Assembly: GCF_051251695.1 (NCBI RefSeq)
Contig: NZ_JBPOEU010000004.1
Location: 109,553 to 173,552, forward strand
Source: Maritalea sp051251695
GTDB lineage: Bacteria; Pseudomonadota; Alphaproteobacteria; Rhizobiales; Devosiaceae
DNA length: 64,000 bases
Direction: 5' to 3'
Under the pieces are notes generated by a model. The model searched no databases. It saw only the letters and a list, made by a program, of their open reading frames with translations, and was not told the origin of the DNA. This document shows positions 26,479 through 34,363 of this stretch, piece by piece (the first letter of the stretch is position 1; the number at the start of each line of letters is the position of its first letter). The position numbers and the translations under genes were made by a program.

Positions 26479-28518
26479 ATGACTTTGATGCAACTTGAAA
26501 GCTATGCGGGCGGCCAGTGGGTTGGCCCATCCGGTAAAACCAGAAAAATCCATTCGGCCGTTACTGGCGTTGAGCTCGCAGAAGCCGGGTCTGACGACCT
26601 GAACTTCCAAGAAATGCTCGATCACGCAAAGCGTAAAGGCGGCCCTGCCTTACGCGCGATGACATTTCATGACCGGGCGCGGATGTTGAAATCGCTTGCG
26701 ACCTACTTGAACGAGCGTCGCGATCCGCTTTATGAACTTTCCTACAAAACGGGAGCGACGCTGGCGGATAGCAAAGTTGATATTGATGGCGGCATCGGCA
26801 CCATGTTCGTATTTGCATCCAAGGGCCGTCGCGAAATGCCTGATGCACACATCTACCCCGATGGTGATCTTGAAATACTCTCGCGCAACGGCACCTTTTT
26901 GGGCCAACATTATTGCACACCGCTGCTTGGGGTTGCGGTGCATATCAATGCATTCAACTTCCCCGTTTGGGGTATGCTTGAAAAGCTGGCGCCGACCTTG
27001 CTCGCAGGGGTGCCAGCAATTGTGAAACCTGCCACTTCCACATCATATCTCACCGAAGCATGTGTGAAGATGATGGTGGAAAGCGGCATCCTCCCAGAAG
27101 GTGCTATCCAACTCATTTGCGGCGGAACGGGTGATCTTTTGGATCGGCTAGACTGCCAAGATGTGGTGAGCTTCACCGGCTCTGCATCAACCGCCTCTTA
27201 CCTTCGCTCCAACAAGAACATTCTTGATAATTCTGTGCGTTTTGTCGCTGAACAAGACAGTCTCAACGCTTCGGTGCTTGGGCCAGACGCAACGCCAGAC
27301 ACGCCTGAATTTGATTTGTTTATCAAAGAAGCATCGCGTGAAATCACGACAAAAGCAGGCCAGAAATGTACGGCCATCCGCCGGATGATTGTCCCCAATA
27401 CCCAAGTGCAAAATGTGATAGACGCCATGAGTGTGCGGTTGGACAAAACCACAATCGGCGACCCATCCGTTGAAGGCACCCGCATGGGTGCGCTTGCATC
27501 GTTAGATCAAAAGCGCGACGTGTTGGAAAAAGCCGCTGAGATCGGCACAGAGTGTAAGCTTGCCTATGGCAACCAAGATACTTTGACATTGAACGGCGAC
27601 GGGCTGGAAAACGGCGCTTTTGTTTCGCCAATGCTCTTTCATTGTGAAGACCCAGATAACGCTTCAATTGTTCACTCAACAGAAGCGTTTGGCCCCGTTG
27701 CGACAGTGATGGGTTATCGCGACGTTGCCCACGCGATTGAATTGATGAACAAAGGCGGTGGATCTTTGGTTGCCTCTGTAATCACCAACGACCCTGAAAT
27801 CGCGCAAGAAATAACCATCAAGGCGGGCCCATTTCACGGACGCCTATATTTCAATAACCGCACTTCGATGAAAGAATCGACAGGTCACGGATCGCCGCTT
27901 CCGCATATGGTTCATGGCGGCCCCGGTCGTGCCGGTGGTGGCGAGGAACTTGGCGGCGTGCGCGGCGTTACTCACTATATGCAACGGCTTGCGGTACAAG
28001 GAAGCCCGGACATTCTGACCGGTATTGGCGGCACCTATGTTAAGGGCGCGACATTTATCGATCCGCCTGCACATCCGTTCACCCGGACTTTCCATGAGCT
28101 ACAAATTGGCGAGACAGTACACACCGCATCGCGCAAAGTGACAATTGAAGATATCGAACACTTTGCTCATTTTACTGGCGATAATTTTTACGCCCACATG
28201 GACGAAGAAGCAGCGGCAGCAAACCCCTTTTTCCCCGGTCGTGTCGCCCACGGCTACTTGCTCTTAAGCTTTGCGGCGGGTCTTTTTGTCGAGCCAAATC
28301 CGGGTCCAGTTTTGGCCAATACTGGGTTGAACGATCTAACATTTCAAAAGCCTGTCAGCGCTGACGATGAAGTGCGCGTAAGCTTGACGGTAAAACGCAA
28401 AACTAAGCGAACTGACGAGTATGGCGAAGTGCGTTGGCACGTAAATATGTTCAACCAAAATGACGAACAAGTTGCCGAATATGAGCTTTTGACCATGGTG
28501 GCGTTTGAGCGTACATAG
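26479..28518 (+). CDS. paaZ: oxepin-CoA hydrolase / 3-oxo-5,6-dehydrosuberyl-CoA semialdehyde dehydrogenase
   Basis: A 679-residue PaaZ fusion. Residues 1 to about 520 are an aldehyde dehydrogenase with the nucleophile in AGQKCTAIRR (Cys near 295). From about residue 535 to the end is a MaoC-like (R)-hydratase domain with DNFYAHMDEEAA and FFPGRVAHGYLLLS motifs, which performs oxepin-CoA ring opening. The two activities hand over a reactive aldehyde. It lies 9 bp after the P450 gene and 5 bp before paaX. Confidence 0.94.
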   Translation: MTLMQLESYAGGQWVGPSGKTRKIHSAVTGVELAEAGSDDLNFQEMLDHAKRKGGPALRAMTFHDRARMLKSLATYLNERRDPLYELSYKTGATLADSKVDIDGGIGTMFVFASKGRREMPDAHIYPDGDLEILSRNGTFLGQHYCTPLLGVAVHINAFNFPVWGMLEKLAPTLLAGVPAIVKPATSTSYLTEACVKMMVESGILPEGAIQLICGGTGDLLDRLDCQDVVSFTGSASTASYLRSNKNILDNSVRFVAEQDSLNASVLGPDATPDTPEFDLFIKEASREITTKAGQKCTAIRRMIVPNTQVQNVIDAMSVRLDKTTIGDPSVEGTRMGALASLDQKRDVLEKAAEIGTECKLAYGNQDTLTLNGDGLENGAFVSPMLFHCEDPDNASIVHSTEAFGPVATVMGYRDVAHAIELMNKGGGSLVASVITNDPEIAQEITIKAGPFHGRLYFNNRTSMKESTGHGSPLPHMVHGGPGRAGGGEELGGVRGVTHYMQRLAVQGSPDILTGIGGTYVKGATFIDPPAHPFTRTFHELQIGETVHTASRKVTIEDIEHFAHFTGDNFYAHMDEEAAAANPFFPGRVAHGYLLLSFAAGLFVEPNPGPVLANTGLNDLTFQKPVSADDEVRVSLTVKRKTKRTDEYGEVRWHVNMFNQNDEQVAEYELLTMVAFERT

Positions 28519-28523
28519 GGGGC

Positions 28524-29423
28524 ATGAGCCCAACGAACCAACTGATTAAACCGTTGATCGACCATCTGCATTCAGATGGTCGTTTGCGCGTGTGGTCTAT
28601 GGTGATCACCATTTTTGGCGACGCAATTCAGCCCCGCGGCGGGGTTGTCGCCATGTCGGACCTACACGAAATTCTTGGTGCCCTTGGTGTTGAAAGCGGC
28701 GCAGTACGAACGGCAATGTCGCGGCTCGCAAAAGAAGGTTGGGTGACCCGACAAAAACAAGGCCGCAATAGTTTTTACAAACTTTCAGAAGCAGGCCTGA
28801 ACAGTTTTGTGCCCGCGACGCAAAAGATCTATCGCGCAGAATATGCACCTGAACCGACAACCATTTTGATGGCCGTCGGACCAAATGTTCTCGGCAAAGC
28901 GCGTGAGCAGCAAAATGCCCAAATTGTCGCCATGGGCGGCGAACACTTGCGCAATGGTGTAGGGCTTTTTGCAGACCCAACCGACAAGGTACGAGAGCAG
29001 ATAAAGGCCACTGGATTGATGTCCATTGAAGGCGAAATGTCTACACTGCCAGATTGGGTGATCGACAAACTGGACTTGCAGCCGTTGGCCGAGGCCTATC
29101 ATGGACTCATTGATCGGTTTACCAGCTTGGCCGTGACCCGTGAACAACTGGACCAATTGACATCACTTGAGGCTTTGTGCGCCCGCATATTGCTTGTTCA
29201 TGAATGGCGGCGGCTGATTTTGAAGCAGCCTGACTTACCCGCTCGGCTTTTGCCCCAAGACTGGCCGGGCGCTGCCGCCCATAATTTGGTAAGCACGCTT
29301 TATCGGCAGTTGTTAGCGCCTTCGGAAAAATGGTGGAGCGCTGTGAGTTCTGACTCAGAGATGGAAACGCTACGGCGAAGGTTTGAAAACAGCAGTCACC
29401 CCACCCCAGCCCTCCCCATCTAG
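28524..29423 (+). CDS. paaX: phenylacetic acid degradation regulator PaaX
   Basis: PaaX is a GntR-like winged-helix repressor released by phenylacetyl-CoA. The 299 residues include RVWSMVITIFGDAI near the N-terminus, the recognition region VRTAMSRLAKEGWVTRQKQGR, and the conserved C-terminal region with LLVHEWRRL and LPARLLPQDWPG. It follows paaZ by 5 bp. The last residues (about SHPTPALPI) and the stop codon lie inside a long intergenic palindrome at 29395-29520, so the natural C-terminus may have been replaced by repeat-derived sequence. Confidence 0.92.
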   Translation: MSPTNQLIKPLIDHLHSDGRLRVWSMVITIFGDAIQPRGGVVAMSDLHEILGALGVESGAVRTAMSRLAKEGWVTRQKQGRNSFYKLSEAGLNSFVPATQKIYRAEYAPEPTTILMAVGPNVLGKAREQQNAQIVAMGGEHLRNGVGLFADPTDKVREQIKATGLMSIEGEMSTLPDWVIDKLDLQPLAEAYHGLIDRFTSLAVTREQLDQLTSLEALCARILLVHEWRRLILKQPDLPARLLPQDWPGAAAHNLVSTLYRQLLAPSEKWWSAVSSDSEMETLRRRFENSSHPTPALPI

Positions 29424-29520
29424 GGGAGGGAGCTGACCAGTGCCCGGTTGCAACCCAAAGGTAAAATTCGGCAGTAATGTCTCCCTCCCCTAGATGGGGA
29501 GGGATTGAGGGTGGGGTGAC
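29395..29520. repeat. nested intergenic palindrome
   Basis: Left arm 29395-29432 and right arm 29481-29520 are inverted copies that differ only in a short internal stretch (CAG versus TCAAT by alignment). Each arm also contains its own palindrome CCCTCCCC-atct-GGGGAGGG. The whole could fold into a very stable cruciform or RNA hairpin and act as terminator for paaX and for the convergent thioesterase gene. Similar G/C-rich palindromes are common between genes in Alphaproteobacteria. Only one copy is in this window. Confidence 0.85.
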
Positions 29521-29532
29521 CCGGGCTAAACG

Positions 29533-29967
29533 CTAATCTTCGATGTAAGCAAACACGCCCGTAGAAGTCGTCGCCACTTTTTCGCTGCCCTCAGCATGAA
29601 TATCAATGCGAGTTGTCGCCAATCTTCTGCCATTCGAGAGCACCGTTACATCATAAATGACGTTGCCCGCCGCCAACGGCCGCATGAAGTTGGTCGACAT
29701 ATCCACCGTCACACAATCGCGAAAACGGCCGTTTAGATAGCTCAATGCCAAAAACGAAACCGTGTCAGACCCCGCCATTAATGCCTGTCCGCTGACCAAC
29801 CCCCCATTGGGTCCCTTGTGCCGCAAGATTTTTTCTGTTGCTGGCATGGTGAATTGTATCTTTTCATCATCAAGCGTCAGCACCTTAATGCCAAGCTCTT
29901 GCACCCATGGCGCGCAGATTTCGCCAATCAATCCCTCAAGTTCAGCTGCATTTAGCCGATTTTTCAT
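29533..29967 (-). CDS. PaaI-like hotdog thioesterase
   Basis: A second 144-residue hotdog protein. The GPNGGLVSGQALMAGSDTVS segment occupies the place of the active-site HGG..D stretch in PaaI proteins but has G-G-L-V-S-G instead of H-G-G, so catalysis may differ. It is divergent from paaA and shares the 85-bp control region. It may clear acyl-CoA by-products of the ring epoxidase. Substrate is unknown. Confidence 0.8.
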   Translation of the reverse strand: MKNRLNAAELEGLIGEICAPWVQELGIKVLTLDDEKIQFTMPATEKILRHKGPNGGLVSGQALMAGSDTVSFLALSYLNGRFRDCVTVDMSTNFMRPLAAGNVIYDVTVLSNGRRLATTRIDIHAEGSEKVATTSTGVFAYIED

Positions 29968-29979
29968 CCCATCTCTCCG

Positions 29980-30023
29980 ATATGTTACAAAATTTACTTG
30001 ATATGTAAATTATTGTCACATAT
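29980..30023. promoter_or_regulatory. candidate PaaX/TetR operator upstream of paaA
   Basis: Half-sites ATATGTTA (29980-29987), ATATGTAA (30001-30008) and the inverted TCACATAT (30016-30023) occur in the divergent region before paaA. The last two form an inverted repeat with 7 of 8 positions matching. A similar ATATG..CATAT palindrome appears in the paaG/hydratase divergent region near 23180-23191, which suggests a shared regulator. Confidence 0.45.
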
Positions 30024-30052
30024 TATTATCAGGAACGGGAGGGGATGCCAAT

Positions 30053-31054
30053 ATGTATTCACAAGGACTGATTGGTGCGGATGGAACAACGACGGAAACC
30101 GAAGAGTTTCTGGCGGCCTTTCAAGCACGCATTGACCGCGAAGAAAAAATCGAACCAAACGACGCGATGCCTGAAGGTTATCGCAAGACGCTAGTGCGCC
30201 AAATCGGTCAGCACGCCCACTCCGAAATTGTGGGCATGTTACCAGAAGGCAACTGGATCACCCGCGCACCATCGCTGCGCCGGAAAGCGGCTTTGCTCGC
30301 TAAAGTACAAGATGAAGGTGGGCACGGGCTCTACCTTTACTCGGCAGCAGAAACACTTGGTGTTACGCGCGAGCAGATGACTGAGGAGCTGCATTCGGGC
30401 AAAGCGAAATACTCCTCCATTTTCAACTACCCGACCCCCACTTGGGCCGACATGGGCACCATTGGTTGGCTAGTTGATGGCGCTGCGATCATGAACCAAA
30501 TTCCACTTTGCCGCTGTTCATATGGACCATATGCCCGCGCGATGATCCGCGTGTGCAAAGAGGAAAGTTTCCACCAGCGCCAAGGCTATGAAATCTTGAT
30601 CACGTTGTGCAACGGCACCGAGGCGCAAAAGGAAATGGCGCAGGACAGCATCAATCGGTGGTGGTGGCCATCCTTGATGATGTTTGGCCCACATGACGCG
30701 GAATCAAGCCATTCTGAACAGTCCATGAAATGGAAGATCAAACGTTTTTCCAATGATGAACTGCGCCAGAAATTCATTGATGCCACTATTCCCCAAGCGG
30801 AATATTTGGGGCTGACCGTTCCCGACCCGGACCTTAAATGGAACCCGGACAAGAACAATGGCAAGGGCGGATATGACCACGGCAAAATTGATTGGGACGA
30901 GTTCTGGCGGACTGTAAAAGGTGGCGGCCAAATGAACCGCGACCGGATTAAAGACCGCAAGAAAGCTTGGGAAGACGGCGCATGGGTGCGCGAAGCCGCA
31001 CTTGCTCACGCACAAAAGCGAGCCGCACGTCAAACCAAACAAGCCGCTGAATAG
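30053..31054 (+). CDS. paaA: phenylacetyl-CoA 1,2-epoxidase subunit A (catalytic)
   Basis: PaaA is the di-iron catalytic subunit that adds one oxygen atom to the aromatic ring of phenylacetyl-CoA. The 333 residues contain the carboxylate/His iron motifs DEGGHGLYLY (near 84-93) and KEESFHQRQGYE (near 169-180), plus the conserved WWWPSLMMFG. An AGGAACGGGAGGGG purine-rich site precedes the ATG. It is the first gene of paaABCDE. Confidence 0.96.
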   Translation: MYSQGLIGADGTTTETEEFLAAFQARIDREEKIEPNDAMPEGYRKTLVRQIGQHAHSEIVGMLPEGNWITRAPSLRRKAALLAKVQDEGGHGLYLYSAAETLGVTREQMTEELHSGKAKYSSIFNYPTPTWADMGTIGWLVDGAAIMNQIPLCRCSYGPYARAMIRVCKEESFHQRQGYEILITLCNGTEAQKEMAQDSINRWWWPSLMMFGPHDAESSHSEQSMKWKIKRFSNDELRQKFIDATIPQAEYLGLTVPDPDLKWNPDKNNGKGGYDHGKIDWDEFWRTVKGGGQMNRDRIKDRKKAWEDGAWVREAALAHAQKRAARQTKQAAE

Positions 31055-31077
31055 CGCTCAAGAAGTAAGGACAGATC

Positions 31078-31362
31078 ATGTCAAACGAAACACCCCTATG
31101 GGAAGTATTTATCCGCCCACGCAATGGCTTGTCACATAAGCATTGCGGCTCGCTCCACGCTGCTGACGAAGTTATGGCGCTGAACGCTGCACGAGACACC
31201 TACACGCGCCGTGGCGAAGGCCTATCAATTTGGGTCGTGCCTTCAAAGTCAATCTATGCGTCGGACCCTGACCAAGTTGGAGAAAACTTTGAACCGAGCG
31301 TTGATAAGGTTTATCGCCACCCAACATTTTATGACATTCCAGACGAAGTGGGGCACATGTAA
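31078..31362 (+). CDS. paaB: phenylacetyl-CoA epoxidase subunit B
   Basis: A 94-residue small subunit. WEVFIRPRNGLSHKHCGSLH and the VYRHPTFYDIP end are characteristic of PaaB. It is thought to bridge PaaA-PaaC units in the multicomponent epoxidase. It lies 23 bp after paaA, and its stop overlaps the paaC start by one base. Confidence 0.95.
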   Translation: MSNETPLWEVFIRPRNGLSHKHCGSLHAADEVMALNAARDTYTRRGEGLSIWVVPSKSIYASDPDQVGENFEPSVDKVYRHPTFYDIPDEVGHM

Positions 31363-32111
31363 TGTCAGCATTGTTTAATGCTCTTTTGGAACTTGGTGAT
31401 GACCATTTGATCCTTGGGCACCGGATATCTGAATGGTGCGGACATGCACCCATGCTCGAAGAAGATCTAGCCATGCCAAATATGGCACTTGATCTGATCG
31501 GCGCATCGCGCAGCCTTTACACCTATGCAGGTGAGATTGAAGGCAACGGCCGCGACGAAGACCAATTGGCCTATCTTCGCCTTGATCGCGAATACAAAAA
31601 TTGTCTGCTTGTTGAGCGCCCAAACGAAGATTTCGCGCACACAATGCTACGCCAACTCTATTTCGCTGCGTTCATGGAGCCTTATTGGCAAGCGGCTCTT
31701 GCTTCAAAAGACAGAACCGTCCAAGGCATCGCCGGCAAATCCATCAAAGAGATGGCTTATCATATTCGCCATGCTGGCGAGTGGGTCGTCCGGTTGGGTG
31801 ATGGCACAAAAGAAAGTGCAAACCGAATGAAGGATGCCGTCGATTGGCTTCACCCTTACGTCGACGAATTGTTCGCAATGTCGGAAGATGCGCAAACCTG
31901 TGCTGACGAAGGTTTACTGCCGGATCGCGCCGCGCTACGGGACCAATGGGAACAAACCATTTCAAACATTTTCGACCAGGCTTTGCTCGAAATTCCGTCT
32001 GTGCAATTCGCCCAAACTGGTGGACGCACTGGACATCATGGCGAAGAATTTGGACATTTGCTTTCTCAATTGCAATATGTCCAACGCACCCACCCTGGCA
32101 TGGTTTGGTAA
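31362..32111 (+). CDS. paaC: phenylacetyl-CoA epoxidase subunit C (structural)
   Basis: A 249-residue ferritin-like subunit that partners PaaA without catalytic iron. LILGHRISEWCGHAPMLEED near the N-terminus and IKEMAYHIRHAGEWVVRLGD in the middle are family signatures, and GRTGHHGEEFGHLLSQLQ is the typical end. It starts one base before the paaB stop is complete and is 3 bp from paaD. Confidence 0.95.
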   Translation: MSALFNALLELGDDHLILGHRISEWCGHAPMLEEDLAMPNMALDLIGASRSLYTYAGEIEGNGRDEDQLAYLRLDREYKNCLLVERPNEDFAHTMLRQLYFAAFMEPYWQAALASKDRTVQGIAGKSIKEMAYHIRHAGEWVVRLGDGTKESANRMKDAVDWLHPYVDELFAMSEDAQTCADEGLLPDRAALRDQWEQTISNIFDQALLEIPSVQFAQTGGRTGHHGEEFGHLLSQLQYVQRTHPGMVW

Positions 32112-32114
32112 GGC

Positions 32115-32627
32115 GTGAAAAAGCCGCACACAAACGAAGCGACACGTGATCCCCTCGCCCAAAGAGCTTGGGACGCGGCGGCTTTAGTGCCTGATCCGGA
32201 AGTGCCGTGCGTCAACGTAGCAGAACTTGGGATTTTGCGTGACGTTAAGATGATCGACGGGCAGGCAGTGGCTTATGTCACACCGACTTATACTGGTTGC
32301 CCCGCTGTTCTCGCCATTGAATTGGCGATTGATGTCGCCCTGCGTGAAGCTGGGTTTGATCCAAAAATCGAGCGGGTCATTTCCCCCGCTTGGACAACGG
32401 ATTGGATCAGCGAAGTAGGTCGCGAAAAGTTACGCGCCTATGGCATTGCACCGCCAGTAAATGGGTCAAATTCAAAACTTGCTCTATTTGGGCAAACCAT
32501 TGTCGCCTGTCCAAAGTGTGGCAGTTCTGAAACCGAAAAACTATCCGAATTTGGGTCAACAGCCTGCAAAGCGCACTATCGTTGCAAAGACTGTCTTGAA
32601 CCCTTCGATTATTTCAAATGCATTTGA
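32115..32627 (+). CDS. paaD: phenylacetate epoxidase accessory protein PaaD (MIP18/SufT-like)
   Basis: A 170-residue protein that supports Fe-S or iron maturation of the epoxidase. It has an N-terminal MIP18-family domain (DPEVPCVNVAELGILRDV, with YTGCPA) and a C-terminal zinc-ribbon-like set of cysteines (CPKCGSS and YRCKDC). The start appears to be GTG at 32115, 3 bp after paaC. It is 9 bp before paaE. Confidence 0.93.
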   Translation: MKKPHTNEATRDPLAQRAWDAAALVPDPEVPCVNVAELGILRDVKMIDGQAVAYVTPTYTGCPAVLAIELAIDVALREAGFDPKIERVISPAWTTDWISEVGREKLRAYGIAPPVNGSNSKLALFGQTIVACPKCGSSETEKLSEFGSTACKAHYRCKDCLEPFDYFKCI

Positions 32628-32636
32628 GGTCCGACC

Positions 32637-33716
32637 ATGGCACCCACTTTTCACACGCTTAAAATTTCAAAGATTGAAGATCTAACATCAGATGCGAAGG
32701 CCATTAGTTTTGTGCCTGATGCGCGTCTCAACGGGGCTTATCAGTTTGTGCCCGGTCAGTATTTGACTTTGCGGGCTGACATTGATGGGAAAGACACACG
32801 TCGTTCCTATTCAATCTCATCACCAGTCGGCACCAACGAGCTAACCGTTGGCATTCGTCATGTCGATGAAGGCGTGTTCTCATCATTTGCGATGAACGAT
32901 CTAAGTGTGGGGCAAGACTTACAAGTCATGACGCCAGACGGTCGGTTCACGGCGAACGTAGGCGATGTAAAAGATGCGCTTTTGATTGCTGCGGGTTCAG
33001 GCATTACCCCAATGATGTCGATTGCCCAATCATTATTGGAAGGCGATGAGGAAGCAAAAGTCACGCTTGTATATGGCAACCGCGAAACCTCCTCGATCAT
33101 GTTCCGCGAACAGTTGGAATTCTTGAAAGACCGCTATATGGATCGTTTCACATTGATCCATCTCCTAAGCCGTGAAGATCAAGATGTGCCAATTCTAAAC
33201 GGACGCATCGACGGCGAAAAAGTCAAATCACTGACGAAGACCGGCGCTATTGATCCCGCATCCAGTGACGGTATCTTTGTTTGTGGCCCAGAAGAAATGA
33301 TCAACGTCGTTCGCACTACTTGCGAAGAAATGGGCGTTGAGAAATCCAAAATTCATTTCGAACTGTTCACCCCAGCGGATGGGCAGAAACCGCGTAAAGC
33401 GCCGACAAAAGAAATGCTGGAAGCCGCAGAACAAGGCGTTTTAGTTGAGATCATTCTTGATGGTACCAAGCGCAGTTTCAAGCTGACCGATGCCAATGAA
33501 AGCGTGTTGGAAGCTGCGAACAAGCATGGGTTGGAACTGCCATTTTCGTGCAAGGGCGGCATGTGCTGCACCTGTCGTTGCAAGGTCGCAAAAGGCAGCG
33601 CTGAGATGGCGGTGAACTATTCGCTTGAACCGTGGGAAATTGAAGCCGGCTTCACGCTCGCATGTCAGGCTCGACCAACCAGTGACAATCTCACATTGGA
33701 TTTCGACGAAACATAG
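32637..33716 (+). CDS. paaE: phenylacetyl-CoA epoxidase reductase subunit
   Basis: PaaE passes electrons from NADPH through FAD and a [2Fe-2S] centre to PaaA. The 359 residues have an FAD domain with RRSYSISSP, an NAD(P) domain with LIAAGSGITPMMS and VCGPEEM, and a C-terminal plant-type ferredoxin domain with CKGGMCCTCRCKV. This is the expected order for the class. It closes the operon and is followed by a hairpin. Confidence 0.96.
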   Translation: MAPTFHTLKISKIEDLTSDAKAISFVPDARLNGAYQFVPGQYLTLRADIDGKDTRRSYSISSPVGTNELTVGIRHVDEGVFSSFAMNDLSVGQDLQVMTPDGRFTANVGDVKDALLIAAGSGITPMMSIAQSLLEGDEEAKVTLVYGNRETSSIMFREQLEFLKDRYMDRFTLIHLLSREDQDVPILNGRIDGEKVKSLTKTGAIDPASSDGIFVCGPEEMINVVRTTCEEMGVEKSKIHFELFTPADGQKPRKAPTKEMLEAAEQGVLVEIILDGTKRSFKLTDANESVLEAANKHGLELPFSCKGGMCCTCRCKVAKGSAEMAVNYSLEPWEIEAGFTLACQARPTSDNLTLDFDET

Positions 33717-33727
33717 AACATTCAAAC

Positions 33728-33757
33728 TGCTTCACCTTGTGAAGCAACCCGTTTTTT
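33728..33757 (+). terminator. hairpin terminator after paaABCDE
   Basis: A stem TGCTTCAC-ctt-GTGAAGCA (33728-33746) is followed, after five bases, by a run of six T (33752-33757). It lies 11 bp beyond the paaE stop and just before the P-loop gene. The distance to the T-run makes it a weaker candidate. Confidence 0.5.
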
Positions 33758-33772
33758 GGTAGGTGCTACAAA

Positions 33773-34276
33773 ATGGGAAGCAAAAATTATCTTATTCGCG
33801 GTGTGTCATGCACTGGCAAAACAACAGTTCACCATGAATTGGTGCGCCGAGGTTTCCACTCGTTCAATGGGGACAAAGATTTAGCATATCAGGGAGACCC
33901 TAAAACGGGCATACCCATGCCAGGCTCTGGCCATGACCATCATATCTGGAGCGTTGAAAAGGTCCGTTCGATCATGGCGGACGATCAACACCGCGCATCA
34001 TTTTTCTGTGGCGACTGCAGAAATTTTAGCAAATTTATCCAATTTTTCGACAAAGTGTTTGTCCTAAATATCGACAGAGCGACCCTAGACCAACGACTTG
34101 CAAAACGTCCAGCTAACGAATGGGGCGGAAAAGAGCATGAGCGCCAACTCATTCGCCGGATTCACGCTGAACAAGAAGATTTTCCCAAGAAATACATTAT
34201 GATTGACGCGACCGCGTCGCTTACCGATGTCGTCATGTCAATATTGGATGAACGTGATCTAACGTATTCGCGCTAG
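33773..34276 (+). CDS. AAA/kinase-like P-loop protein
   Basis: A 167-residue protein with a Walker A motif GVSCTGKTT (about 10-18), a Gly-Asp-Lys-Asp segment after the first strand, and an LAKRPANEW lid-like segment. This is the layout of small nucleotide or metabolite kinases. No close functional family can be named. It lies behind the probable paaABCDE terminator and is followed by a palindromic repeat, so it may be its own unit. Confidence 0.7.
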   Translation: MGSKNYLIRGVSCTGKTTVHHELVRRGFHSFNGDKDLAYQGDPKTGIPMPGSGHDHHIWSVEKVRSIMADDQHRASFFCGDCRNFSKFIQFFDKVFVLNIDRATLDQRLAKRPANEWGGKEHERQLIRRIHAEQEDFPKKYIMIDATASLTDVVMSILDERDLTYSR

Positions 34277-34308
34277 GCATCGATCAACGTTAAATTCTCA
34301 AACAACCC

Positions 34309-34345
34309 ACTCGCCACCCTCAGACTTGACCCGAGGGTGACGAGT
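34309..34345. repeat. palindromic element between convergent genes
   Basis: The arms ACTCG-c-CACCCTC and GAGGGTG-a-CGAGT pair across an 11-nt core AGACTTGACCC. The core resembles the ...GGACTTGACCCG... unit found in many alphaproteobacterial intergenic repeats. It lies between the convergent kinase-like gene and the indolepyruvate oxidoreductase, where it could terminate both transcripts. Confidence 0.65.
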
Positions 34346-34363
34346 TAGTGTGGCGTCTATCCC

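Noticed and set aside
28606..29156. Antisense open frames within paaX
   Set aside because: They are shadows of a clear PaaX reading frame and have no separate ribosome site.
29395..29520. CRISPR or IS terminal repeat
   Set aside because: There are only two inverted arms, no regular spacers and no transposase nearby; it fits an intergenic palindrome.
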